NCBI GenBank assembly: GCA_018830125.1
Contig: JAHJSY010000030.1
Location: 1 to 33,347 of the forward strand
Reading direction: 5' to 3'
Length of the DNA stretch: 33,347 bases
Origin: Patescibacteria group bacterium
Lineage (GTDB): Bacteria > Patescibacteriota > Minisyncoccia > Minisyncoccales > GWA2-38-27
The translations under genes were made by a program, and so were the position numbers. Positions 1 to 6,860 of this stretch are shown piece after piece. How positions within the stretch are numbered: position 1 is the first letter of the stretch; each line of letters begins with the position of its first letter. Below the pieces are notes generated by a model. The model was not told where the DNA came from, ran no database searches, and saw nothing but the letters and a program-made list of their open reading frames with translations.

Positions 1-5
1 TCCGG

Positions 6-34
6 TTGGCTAATTCATAAACTTATGGTAAAAT
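6..34 (+). promoter_or_regulatory. Promoter of tRNA-Leu
   Basis: TTGGCT (6-11) and TAAAAT (29-34) are separated by 17 bp, and the tRNA 5' end lies ten bases downstream at 44. The -35 matches TTGACA at four of six positions. The call is inferred from box quality, spacing and position. Confidence 0.5.
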
Positions 35-43
35 AATTTATCG

Positions 44-127
44 GCCGTGGTGATGGAACCGGTATACATGCAGGTCTCAAACACCTGTGAGAGCAATCTC
101 ATGTGGGTTCGACTCCCACCCACGGCA
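44..127 (+). tRNA. tRNA-Leu (anticodon CAA)
   Basis: A complete cloverleaf is visible. The acceptor stem GCCGTGG (44-50) pairs with CCACGGC (120-126), with discriminator A127. The anticodon stem CAGGT/ACCTG encloses the loop CTCAAAC, giving anticodon CAA, which reads UUG. The long variable arm (GAGA-GCAA-TCTC) marks a class II tRNA, and the T-arm is GTGGG-TTCGACT-CCCAC. CCA is not encoded (C128 A129 A130 follow), so it would be added after transcription. The gene ends five bases from the 3' end of the convergent topA, with no terminator visible between them. Confidence 0.96.
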
Positions 128-131
128 CAAA

Positions 132-2129
132 CTAGGTGCAGTCTTTGTTGGAGCATTTAATTTGCTTCTTTTTTGTTTCAATTAATAGAGAATCACATTT
201 TTCACATTTTTTGCCCGTAGGTTTGTCCCATAAGGCGAAATCGCAATCGGGGAATTGATTACATCCATAGAATATCTTTTTTCTTTTAGTTCTTTTTTCA
301 GTTAATTCTCCGTTTTCACACTTAGGGCATTTTATGCCTAAGTTTTTCTTTTCTAACGCTTGAGTATGTTTGCATTCAGGAAAACCAGAACAGGCATAAA
401 ACTTGCCAAATCTTCCCATGCGAATAACAAGAAACTTGCCACATTTAGGACATTCTTTGTCTGTTTTTTCAATAGAGGCCTCTTTTTTCTTAACCTCCTT
501 ATATTTTTCCTGAAGGTTTTCATTAAAGGGTCTATAAAAAGCTTCTGAAACTTTAGTCCATTTTTGTTTTCCTTCGGCAATTTTGTCTAAATCTTCTTCC
601 ATATTTGCTGTGAATTCAATGTCAACTATTTTAGGAAAGTGTTCTACGAGAATGTCGTTTACGACTATTCCGATTTCAGTCGGTTGAAATCTTTTTTGTT
701 CATTTTTTTCAATATAATTTCTGACCTGGATAGTTGAAATTATTGGAGCATAAGTTGAAGGTCGACCAATGTCATTCTCTTCTAATATTTTAATTAAACT
801 GGCTTCTGTGTATCTAGATGGTGGTTGAGTAAAGTGTTGCGAAGGAACAAGTTTAACTAAATTTAAAATTTCATTTTTTTCTAAGTCGGGAAGTTCTTCT
901 TCTTTAAATTTCATTGGATAGACCTTAAGAAAACCATCAAATTTAAGAATTTGTCCATTTGCTTTAAATATGTATTCTCCAGCTCTTATTTCAATAGCAG
1001 TTGAGTCAAAACATGCTTCAGTCATTTGGCAGGCGATAAATCTCCTCCATATGATATCATATAATGCCTGCTGATTCTTGTCCATCCGCCGGCTGGCGGA
1101 TAAAGAGGCGGGTTCTTTGTCAGGGAAAGTTGGTCTAATAGCTTCATGGGCTTCTTGAGCTTTACCTTTAGATTTATACTTTCTTAGTTTGGAATATTTT
1201 TGGCCATAGCTAGATTCAATAAATTTCTTAGCTATAGATAAAGACATGCCAGAAAGATTTACGGAATCGGTTCTATGATAAGTAATATTTCCTTTTTCAT
1301 ATAACTGTTGAGCAATTCGCATTGTGAATCTAGCCGGAAACTTAAATCTTTTCCAAGCTTCTTGTTGAAGCGTGCTAGTGGTAAATGGGGGAAAGGGATT
1401 TCTTCTAGTTTCTTTTTTTTCAATCTTTTTAACTATGTAATCTGCTTTGTCTAGATCTTTAATTATTTTGTTAGCATCTTTTTCTAATTTAATCTCTTCT
1501 TTAAGTAAAGCAGTAAATGTTTGATTATTGTTTCTTGTTTCTTGTTTCTTCAGTTCTGCTTCAATAGTCCAATATTCCTCTGGTTTAAATTTTTCAATTT
1601 CTCTTTCTTTCTCAACGATTAATTTCACAGCTACCGATTGAACTCTTCCAGCTGATAATCCACGAGCCACTTTTTTCCAAAGAAAAGGAGATATTTTATA
1701 GCCAACAATTCTGTCTAAAATTCTTCTGGCTTGTTGAGCATCAACGACATCTTGATTGATTATTCTTGGGTTCTTTAGAGCTTCACTTATTGCTGTTTTG
1801 GTAATTTCATGGAAAACAATTCTTTTAGGATTTTTTAAACCAAGAGCTTCTGAAAGATGCCAAGCAATAGCTTCTCCTTCTCTATCTTCATCTGTTGCTA
1901 AAATTACTTCATCAACTTTTTTAGTTGCTGCTTTTAATTCTTTTATGACTTTTCTGGCTTTGGCTGGAATAACGTATTTTGGCTTAAAATTATTTTCAAC
2001 ATCAACGCCCAATGTGCTAATTGGTAAATCTCGGATATGACCAAAAGAGGACAAGATCTTATAATCCTTGCCTAAAAATTTAGAGATGGTTTTCCCTTTA
2101 GTTGGACTTTCAACGATAACTAATTTCAT
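132..2129 (-). CDS. topA: DNA topoisomerase I (type IA)
   Basis: Relaxes negative supercoils by transient single-strand cleavage through a 5'-phosphotyrosine. The 665 residues begin with a Toprim domain (VIVESPTKGKTI; acidic ATDEDREGEAIAWH near residue 78). The catalytic Tyr is in ITYHRTDS (about Y284), and ARGLSAGRVQSVAV is also present. The C-terminus carries four-cysteine zinc ribbons (CPKCGKF..., CPKCENG..., CEKCDSL...). Length is in the normal range. The variable segment SLSASRRMD (about 342-350) is encoded by a GC-rich palindrome that recurs in two other genes of this window. The gene shares its upstream region with the divergent small ORF at 2220. Confidence 0.98.
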   Translation of the reverse strand: MKLVIVESPTKGKTISKFLGKDYKILSSFGHIRDLPISTLGVDVENNFKPKYVIPAKARKVIKELKAATKKVDEVILATDEDREGEAIAWHLSEALGLKNPKRIVFHEITKTAISEALKNPRIINQDVVDAQQARRILDRIVGYKISPFLWKKVARGLSAGRVQSVAVKLIVEKEREIEKFKPEEYWTIEAELKKQETRNNNQTFTALLKEEIKLEKDANKIIKDLDKADYIVKKIEKKETRRNPFPPFTTSTLQQEAWKRFKFPARFTMRIAQQLYEKGNITYHRTDSVNLSGMSLSIAKKFIESSYGQKYSKLRKYKSKGKAQEAHEAIRPTFPDKEPASLSASRRMDKNQQALYDIIWRRFIACQMTEACFDSTAIEIRAGEYIFKANGQILKFDGFLKVYPMKFKEEELPDLEKNEILNLVKLVPSQHFTQPPSRYTEASLIKILEENDIGRPSTYAPIISTIQVRNYIEKNEQKRFQPTEIGIVVNDILVEHFPKIVDIEFTANMEEDLDKIAEGKQKWTKVSEAFYRPFNENLQEKYKEVKKKEASIEKTDKECPKCGKFLVIRMGRFGKFYACSGFPECKHTQALEKKNLGIKCPKCENGELTEKRTKRKKIFYGCNQFPDCDFALWDKPTGKKCEKCDSLLIETKKKQIKCSNKDCT
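1084..1101. repeat. GC-rich palindrome inside topA (copy 1 of 3)
   Basis: ATCCGCCGGCTGGCGGAT forms a 7-bp stem around GGCT and is conspicuously GC-rich in an AT-rich gene. The core TCCGCCRGCYGGCGGA recurs at 27683-27698 and 30423-30438 in unrelated genes. Confidence 0.75.
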
Positions 2130-2137
2130 AATAACTC

Positions 2138-2166
2138 TTGACTTTTTATAATAAATATGATATACT
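2138..2166 (+). promoter_or_regulatory. Promoter of the 30-codon ORF
   Basis: TTGACT (2138-2143), a 17-bp spacer and TATACT (2161-2166): five of six matches in each box. It predicts a start near 2173 and a leader of about 47 nt before the ATG at 2220. Confidence 0.7.
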
Positions 2167-2219
2167 TCTAGTAGTGTATATTAGATTAGTCTTTAGTTCT
2201 TTAAGATTAAGGAGAAACT

Positions 2220-2312
2220 ATGTGTGAAAATGACGAGCCTCTTTGTCCGGTCGAAGAAGCATTAATAAAGGTTTCGACAGGCGAAGAAGACAAAGAAGAC
2301 AAAGAAAACTAG
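2220..2312 (+). CDS. Small acidic protein, 30 aa, unknown function
   Basis: I do not recognise this product. The ORF begins MCENDEPLCPVEEALIKV and ends in the charged tail GEEDKEDKEN; it has two cysteines and no membrane segment. Support for a real gene is contextual: a strong promoter (2138-2166), a Shine-Dalgarno AAGGAG (2209-2214) five bases before the ATG, and a hairpin terminator directly after the TAG. That makes a self-contained transcription unit between topA and pth. It could instead be a small RNA that happens to contain an ORF. Confidence 0.55.
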   Translation: MCENDEPLCPVEEALIKVSTGEEDKEDKEN

Positions 2313-2320
2313 GTTACTTG

Positions 2321-2354
2321 GCCTGGCTGATTAATTTTCAGTCAGGCTTTTTAT
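2321..2354 (+). terminator. Rho-independent terminator of the 30-codon ORF
   Basis: GCCTGGCTGA (2321-2330) pairs with TCAGTCAGGC (2338-2347), with one G-U pair and the loop TTAATTT. A T-rich tract starts at 2348. The T-tract lies on the + side, so it serves the small ORF. The 3' arm overlaps the stop codon of pth on the other strand. Confidence 0.8.
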
Positions 2355-2826
2355 TTAAATTCTCTAGGGCTTCTAAAATGGCTGGTTTTAATAATTCCTT
2401 TTGCTCTTTTTTAAATTTTTGAAGAACATTATTTGATTCAACGCCTATTCTAATTCTTGTGAAATTTTTTGTTCCCAATTCTTTTATAATTGATTCAACG
2501 CCTTTATGTCCTGCAGAACCCCTATCTTTAGAGATTCTAATTTTACCCAAAGGCAAATCAATATCATCATGAACCACAATTAAATCGGCGGAGGCCCGTC
2601 CTCCGCAGATTTTTTTTACGGATTTACCGGACTCATTCATGAATGTTTGCGGTTTTGCGAGGATTATATTATTGCTTTCTGAAATTAAGGCATTAAATTT
2701 TTTAGATAACTTAAACTCAGGAAAGTTATTTTCCTTGGCAAATTTATCAATAATTTCAAAGCCAATATTGTGCGGGGTGTTGGTATATCTTTTCCCTGGA
2801 TTTCCCAATCCAATTATAATAGTCAT
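2338..2826 (-). CDS. pth: Peptidyl-tRNA hydrolase
   Basis: Releases peptides from peptidyl-tRNA that drops off the ribosome. The 162 residues carry the family motifs: IIGLGNPGKRY at the N-terminus, the catalytic His in NTPHNIGF (H19), FMNESGKSV (about 62-70), VHDDIDLPLG with the key Asp, and GSAGHKG. The segment CGGRASA (about 74-80), where the family usually has a Tyr-Lys-containing loop, is encoded by a GC-rich palindrome at 2588-2606, which looks like an insertion. The ATG sits six bases after an extended -10 box, which fixes the start and implies a leaderless mRNA. Confidence 0.96.
   Translation of the reverse strand: MTIIIGLGNPGKRYTNTPHNIGFEIIDKFAKENNFPEFKLSKKFNALISESNNIILAKPQTFMNESGKSVKKICGGRASADLIVVHDDIDLPLGKIRISKDRGSAGHKGVESIIKELGTKNFTRIRIGVESNNVLQKFKKEQKELLKPAILEALENLNKKPD
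2588..2606. repeat. GAGGCCCGTCCTC palindrome inside pth
   Basis: GCGGAGG-CCCGT-CCTCCGC, a 7-bp stem with a 5-base loop. The 13-base core is identical to that at 12219-12237 in comEC, while the three outer base pairs differ in a compensatory way. Confidence 0.75.
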
Positions 2827-2832
2827 TAGATT

Positions 2833-2861
2833 ATTCTAGCATTGTTGCATAAAATTGTGAA
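2833..2861 (-). promoter_or_regulatory. Promoter of pth (leaderless)
   Basis: On the minus strand: TTCACA (2861-2856), a 17-bp spacer and TAGAAT (2838-2833) with an upstream TGC, giving an extended -10. The pth ATG begins six bases later, at 2826. Confidence 0.65.
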
Positions 2862-2873
2862 GTTTGGTAGAAT
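2845..2873 (+). promoter_or_regulatory. Promoter of lepB (leaderless)
   Basis: TTGCAT (2845-2850), a 17-bp spacer and TAGAAT (2868-2873) with an extended TGG. The ATG at 2882 is eight bases after the -10. It overlaps the divergent pth promoter. Confidence 0.6.
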
Positions 2874-2881
2874 ATATTAAT

Positions 2882-3481
2882 ATGTATAACATAGATGGGG
2901 AAAATAACGAAGAATATACAGAGGAATATGCTAGAGAAACTAGCCGGGTTAGTAGTTTTTTGGGTTTTGCATGGGAAGTTATTAAAGTAATTATTATTGC
3001 CGCTGTTATAGTAATTCCTATAAGATACTTTTTATTTCAGCCGTTTTTTGTTAGAGGTCAATCAATGGATCCTAATTTTGCCAACGGCGACTATTTAATT
3101 ATAGACGAGATTACCTATAGATTTAGAGGACCAGAAAGGGGGGAGGTAATAGTTTTTAGATATCCTCAAGACCCTTCAAATAGGTTTATCAAAAGAGTTA
3201 TTGGGCTTCCAGGGGAGGAAATAAAGATAAAAGATGGGGAAATTACTATTGGTGGAGACGACATATTAGACGAAAAATACTTACCCGACGATTTAACAAC
3301 ATCAGGTGATGTTCATATTATCTTAGAGTTTAATGAGTATTTTGTTTTAGGCGATAATCGACCTTATTCTTTTGATTCAAGAAGATTCGGGCCCTTATCT
3401 AAAGAATACATAATTGGAAGAGTATATTTAAGAGCTTGGCCGTTTGATTCAATATCAAAATTTGGAGCTCCGGCTTATTAA
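2882..3481 (+). CDS. lepB: Signal peptidase I
   Basis: Membrane-bound serine protease that removes signal peptides from exported proteins. From the start at 2882 it has 199 residues: a short acidic cytoplasmic N-terminus, one membrane segment (about 30-52), the catalytic Ser in RGQSMDP (S61) and the catalytic Lys in RFIKRVIGLPGE (K104), then the box EYFVLGDNRPYSFDSR. An upstream in-frame ATG at 2864 lies inside the promoter, so I chose 2882. Likely clients in this window are the secreted proteins at 22388 and 23261. hisS follows nine bases after the stop, suggesting one operon. Confidence 0.96.
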   Translation: MYNIDGENNEEYTEEYARETSRVSSFLGFAWEVIKVIIIAAVIVIPIRYFLFQPFFVRGQSMDPNFANGDYLIIDEITYRFRGPERGEVIVFRYPQDPSNRFIKRVIGLPGEEIKIKDGEITIGGDDILDEKYLPDDLTTSGDVHIILEFNEYFVLGDNRPYSFDSRRFGPLSKEYIIGRVYLRAWPFDSISKFGAPAY

Positions 3482-3489
3482 TAACTATT

Positions 3490-4767
3490 ATGGCAAACAA
3501 AAATAAATTTCAAAGTGTAACTGGCATGCATGATATATTGCCAGAGGATCAAAAGTATTATAGGAAGATTTATGATGTTGTTTCTAATATAGCTGAATTT
3601 TATGGCTTTGGGAAAATAGATACGCCTATTGTTGAAGAAACAGAGCTTTTTGCCAAGGGAATAGGTTTAGCCACAGATGTTGTTAAGAAAGAAATGTACA
3701 ATTTAAAAACTAAAGGAGATGATTCTTTAAGTTTGAGACCCGAGTGGACAGCCGGAATTGTTAGATCGTATATTGAAAACGGTATGCATAGCTTACCTCA
3801 ACCATTAAAACTTTGGTATTTTGGACCTTGTTATCGTTATGAAAGACCTCAGGCAGGTAGGTATCGCCAATTTTGGCAATTTGGTTTTGAAATTTTTGGA
3901 GAATCAAGTTCGGTAATAGATGCTCAAATTATTCAGATATTTTACAATATTTTTAAGGAACTTAAATTAAAAGATTTAATTATTGAAATTAATAGCGTTG
4001 GAGACAGTAACTGTCGTCCTTATTATAAGAAGCTTTTGTCAAGTTATTTAAAAAGTAGAGAATCTTCTATTTGCCCAGATTGCAAAAGAAGATTTAAAGA
4101 AAATGTTTTAAGAGTTTTAGATTGTAAAGAAGAAAAATGTCAGCCGATAAAAACCGAAGCTCCGCAAATATTAGATCATTTATGTGATGAATGTCATTCT
4201 CACTTCAAAGAAGTGTTAGAATTTTTAGACGAAATAGAACTTCCCTATACTCTTAATCCTTATTTAGTGAGAGGTCTTGATTATTACACCAAAACAGTTT
4301 TTGAATTATTCTCTGAATCTGAAGGAGGTTGTAAAAACGCCTTGGCAGGAGGCGGAAGATATGATAAACTAGTTAAACTATTGAGGGGCAGGGATACACC
4401 TGCTTGTGGGGCAGCTGCTGGGACTGAAAGAATCGTTTCTTTAATGAAAGCTCAGGACATTGAAGGAGCTAAAGAGCCAGAAACACAAATCTTTTTAGCT
4501 CAATTGGGAAGTATGGCTAAAAGAAAGGGCCTCTGGCTTTTAGAAGAATTTAGAAAGTCAAAAGTTAGGGTTGCTGAATCATTTGGTAAAAATTCATTAA
4601 AAGCTCAATTGAATAGAGCCGATAAATTAGGAGCTAAATATACTTTGATTTTAGGTCAGAAAGAGGCCTTAGATGGAGTGGTTATTGTTAGAAACATGAA
4701 AACAGGGAAACAAGATGTTGTTAAAATAGATGAGGTGGTAGCAATCGTCAAAAAGAGGTTAAAATAA
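3490..4767 (+). CDS. hisS: Histidyl-tRNA synthetase
   Basis: Class II synthetase that charges tRNA-His. The 425 residues show motif 2 (CYRYERPQAGRYRQFWQFG), the histidine-specific LVRGLDYYTKTVFE and the C-terminal anticodon-binding domain. The motif usually written LRPEGT reads LRPEWT here. A Cys-rich insertion (CPDCKRRF...CDECHSHF, about 198-240) lies in the middle. The gene follows lepB closely and HIT follows it by one base, so co-transcription is likely. Confidence 0.97.
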   Translation: MANKNKFQSVTGMHDILPEDQKYYRKIYDVVSNIAEFYGFGKIDTPIVEETELFAKGIGLATDVVKKEMYNLKTKGDDSLSLRPEWTAGIVRSYIENGMHSLPQPLKLWYFGPCYRYERPQAGRYRQFWQFGFEIFGESSSVIDAQIIQIFYNIFKELKLKDLIIEINSVGDSNCRPYYKKLLSSYLKSRESSICPDCKRRFKENVLRVLDCKEEKCQPIKTEAPQILDHLCDECHSHFKEVLEFLDEIELPYTLNPYLVRGLDYYTKTVFELFSESEGGCKNALAGGGRYDKLVKLLRGRDTPACGAAAGTERIVSLMKAQDIEGAKEPETQIFLAQLGSMAKRKGLWLLEEFRKSKVRVAESFGKNSLKAQLNRADKLGAKYTLILGQKEALDGVVIVRNMKTGKQDVVKIDEVVAIVKKRLK

Positions 4768-4768
4768 T

Positions 4769-5077
4769 ATGGATTGTATTTTTTGTGAAATTAAAAGCGA
4801 TGTTTATGAAAATGATAGTTTTATCGTTGTTAAAGACATAAATCCTAAGGCAGAAATTCATTTTCTAATAATCCCTAAAAAACACATAGAATCAATAAGT
4901 CACTTAGAACCAGAAGACAAGGATTTGATGGGAAAAATGATGCTAATTGCCCAAAAAGTAGCTAAAGATAAAGGGATAGAATCATATAATTTACAAATTA
5001 ATGTCGGTCGGAAAGCTGGTCAAGTAATTGATCATATCCACATGCATTTATTAAGTGGTAAAAAATTATGTCATTAG
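4769..5077 (+). CDS. HIT family nucleotide-binding hydrolase
   Basis: Small histidine-triad protein (102 aa), HinT-like, expected to hydrolyse purine nucleoside phosphoramidates or related nucleotides. It starts MDCIFCEI, a common HIT N-terminus with two cysteines, has FLIIPKKHI in the middle, and ends with the triad HIHMHLL (H89, H91, H93). It begins one base after hisS and its end overlaps the start of the S21-like gene by ten bases, consistent with translational coupling. Substrate cannot be assigned. Confidence 0.93.
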   Translation: MDCIFCEIKSDVYENDSFIVVKDINPKAEIHFLIIPKKHIESISHLEPEDKDLMGKMMLIAQKVAKDKGIESYNLQINVGRKAGQVIDHIHMHLLSGKKLCH

Positions 5078-5310
5078 AAATCAAAAAAGAAGGCAGAGAA
5101 ACATCTCAAAGTCTAGTTAGACGCTTTTCGCGAAGAGTGAAACAAAGCGGTCTTTTGTTTAGAGCAAGAAGGTCCCGTTTCTGGGAAAAAGATAAAAGCC
5201 CACAAATGGGGAAAAGATCAGCTTTAAGAAGAGAAGAACTTAAAAAAGAATACGAAAAGCTTGAAAAATTAGGTAAAGCTAAATCAGATGCCAGAAGAGG
5301 TAGAAGGTAA
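5068..5310 (+). CDS. rpsU: Ribosomal protein bS21-like
   Basis: An 80-residue, strongly basic protein. The stretch SLVRRFSRRVKQSGLL followed by FRARRSRFWEKDKSP resembles the bS21 pattern (a basic helix followed by R-RRxFYEKP). A Lys/Arg/Glu-rich helical tail extends beyond the usual roughly 70-residue S21. In ribosomes S21 sits near the 3' end of 16S rRNA and helps translation initiation. It overlaps HIT upstream and yqeY downstream. The family call is from pattern similarity. Confidence 0.72.
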   Translation: MSLEIKKEGRETSQSLVRRFSRRVKQSGLLFRARRSRFWEKDKSPQMGKRSALRREELKKEYEKLEKLGKAKSDARRGRR

Positions 5311-5758
5311 AATTAAAGAGGAACTTAATGTAGCCATTAAAGGCAATGATGAAATCGCCCGTTCTACATTACGGATGCTTTTAGCTGTTATGATTAATAA
5401 AGAAAAAGAAAAAAACTATAAAGAAGATAGAAGTTTAACCGAAGAAGAAAGAATAGATATAATTTTCTCTGAAGCTAAAAAAAGAAGAGAAGCAATTATA
5501 GAATATGAGAAAGGGAATCGCCAAGATTTAGCCGATAAGGAGAAAGCCGAGCTCGAAGTTTTGCAAAAATATTTACCCGAACAATTATCTGAAGAAGAAG
5601 TAAAGGACTTGGTTATTCAAGCTGTGAAAGAGACAGGAGCTGAAACCATGCAAGACATCGGTAAAGTCATGGGATCACTAATGCCAAAAGTAAAAGGCAA
5701 AGCCGACGGCAGTTTAGTTTCCAAAATTGTAAAAGAACTGTTGAATAAAAATGATTGA
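5288..5758 (+). CDS. yqeY: YqeY / GatB-YqeY domain protein
   Basis: The 156 residues match the stand-alone YqeY family, related to the C-terminal tail domain of GatB: STLRMLLAVMINKEKEK near the N-terminus, KRREAIIEYEKGNRQDLADKE in the middle, and EVLQKYLPEQLSEEEV with GKVMGSLMPKVKGKADGSLVSKIV at the end. The molecular role is poorly established; a link to tRNA-dependent amidation is inferred from the GatB homology. It overlaps the S21-like gene by 23 bases and the next gene by eight. Confidence 0.93.
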   Translation: MPEEVEGKIKEELNVAIKGNDEIARSTLRMLLAVMINKEKEKNYKEDRSLTEEERIDIIFSEAKKRREAIIEYEKGNRQDLADKEKAELEVLQKYLPEQLSEEEVKDLVIQAVKETGAETMQDIGKVMGSLMPKVKGKADGSLVSKIVKELLNKND

Positions 5759-6209
5759 AAAGAATAGAAACTTTGATAAGATTTTAAATCAAACCTTAAA
5801 ATATGCCAAAAATATAGCTAAAGAATTTTATTTTCAGGAGTGGGGTGAGAATCCACCAAAATGCCCTGCGTTTGATGGAGAGGTTGTTAATATTACTAGA
5901 GAGGGATGGGAGCACATTACTCACGATGAAATTAAAACAAAAACAGATATTCTTGGTCGGCTATTTGTTCTAGAAAGAGCAAAAGTATTATTAGAAACAG
6001 CAACCGTTTATACTACCAGAGAAAGAGAAACTGGAAGAAAAAAGAAATATTGGATATTCGAAGGCGTGATAAGTGATGTAAGAATAAAAGTAGTTGTGAG
6101 AAGTATTGACGATAATCCCAAACACTTTTTGACTGTCATAAAAAAGGGAAGTGTTGAAAAAGATATTAAAAAAATGGTAAACAAAAATAGTGCTGTCTCC
6201 CGCCTGTGA
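5751..6209 (+). CDS. PBECR-like nuclease domain protein
   Basis: The 152-residue protein has the pattern I associate with the phage-Barnase-EndoU-ColicinE5/D-RelE-like (PBECR) RNase fold: GWEHI (H55) in the N-terminal half, RLFVLERAKVLLETATVY, then the paired strands YWIFEGVISDVRIKVVVRS and KHFLTVIKK with a late His (H124/125 region). A role as an RNA-cleaving toxin or effector is inference, and no signal peptide or obvious antitoxin gene is visible. It overlaps yqeY by eight bases. Its last seven codons form the 5' arm of a large stem-loop that continues past the stop. A related, broken gene lies at 29405. Confidence 0.6.
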   Translation: MIEKNRNFDKILNQTLKYAKNIAKEFYFQEWGENPPKCPAFDGEVVNITREGWEHITHDEIKTKTDILGRLFVLERAKVLLETATVYTTRERETGRKKKYWIFEGVISDVRIKVVVRSIDDNPKHFLTVIKKGSVEKDIKKMVNKNSAVSRL

Positions 6210-6275
6210 GCATTCAGACCTTTTGAGTCAAACACCCAATAGCGGCGCCGACGAGTGGTTACGTCTCAGCACTAT
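6187..6275. other. Large stem-loop spanning the PBECR-like gene's stop codon
   Basis: ATAGTGCTG (6187-6195) pairs perfectly with CAGCACTAT (6267-6275), enclosing about 70 bases. The enclosed block is visibly richer in G+C than its surroundings and contains the palindrome CGGCGCCG. It is not a recognisable tRNA. It may be a structured RNA or a DNA site. Confidence 0.5.
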
Positions 6276-6336
6276 CTCTAATTAAAGTATATCAAATCAG
6301 ACACAATTGTCAAGAGCACGAACGAAAAATGAGCGA

Positions 6337-6396
6337 GAAATGTTTTTCACCGAGTGTCGGGCATCGCAATGTCAGTCACTCGGTGTAGAACATTTC
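6337..6396. repeat. Inverted repeat unit 1 (AATGTT + CACCGAGTG arms)
   Basis: GAAATGTTTTTCACCGAGTG (6337-6356) pairs with CACTCGGTGTAGAACATTTC (6377-6396) apart from one T-T mismatch and one G-T wobble, around a 20-base loop. Together with unit 2 it occupies most of the 303-base gene-free stretch 6210-6512, in which I see no credible ORF. Confidence 0.85.
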
Positions 6397-6407
6397 GGCA
6401 TAGAATC

Positions 6408-6465
6408 GAATGTTCAACACTCGGTGACTAACACTGCGGTGTTCGACACCGAGTGAAGAACATTC
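6408..6465. repeat. Inverted repeat unit 2
   Basis: GAATGTTCAACACTCGGTG (6408-6426) pairs with CACCGAGTGAAGAACATTC (6447-6465) apart from an internal AA/AA mismatch, again around a 20-base loop. The same two modules as in unit 1 are used, but the nine-base module is inverted. Eleven bases separate the units. Confidence 0.85.
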
Positions 6466-6512
6466 TGAGTCTCTGAAGAAAATATTAAATAATAAAACCC
6501 ATATACCCGTAT

Positions 6513-6860
6513 ATGAATGTAGAAATAAATAACTTGACCAGGAGGAAGATTGACGAAAAGTTTTTAACAGGGGTTGCCAAAAAGGTTTTAAAAGGCGAAA
6601 ATAGAAGAGAGGATATATCTATTGTTTTTGTTGGTGAAAAAAGAATGAGTGAATTGAATAAAAAATATCGCCACCAAGACAAAGTAACAGATGTATTATC
6701 TTTTGGTGAAGGGTTAAACGAAATAGTTATTTGTCTAGCAGTAATTAAAACAAAAAAAGAATTAGTAAAAGTGTTAATTCATGGAGTCTTGCATGTTTTA
6801 GGATATGAACATTCTAAGATAATGCAGGGGAAAGAACAAAAATGGCAAAACCACACATAA
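6513..6860 (+). CDS. ybeY: Endoribonuclease YbeY
   Basis: Metal-dependent RNase used in rRNA maturation and ribosome quality control. The 115 residues are at the short end for the family. They contain SIVFVGEKRMSELNKKYR, DVLSFGEG (family: TDVLSFP) and the zinc signature HGVLHVLGYEH (about 90-100) with all three histidines. The 3' end overlaps ftsA by 19 bases, indicating coupling to the division genes. No convincing promoter is visible, though TATACC (6502-6507) lies five bases before the ATG. Confidence 0.95.
   Translation: MNVEINNLTRRKIDEKFLTGVAKKVLKGENRREDISIVFVGEKRMSELNKKYRHQDKVTDVLSFGEGLNEIVICLAVIKTKKELVKVLIHGVLHVLGYEHSKIMQGKEQKWQNHT

Noticed and set aside
6187-6275. Possible tRNA, because of the acceptor-like AGTGCTG/CAGCACT pair at cloverleaf distance
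   Set aside because: No T-arm with TTCRA loop, no D-loop GG and no anticodon arm can be placed on either strand.
6337-6465. Short CRISPR array
   Set aside because: Only two units; the repeated parts are inverted arms around the loop rather than direct repeats, and no cas gene is nearby.
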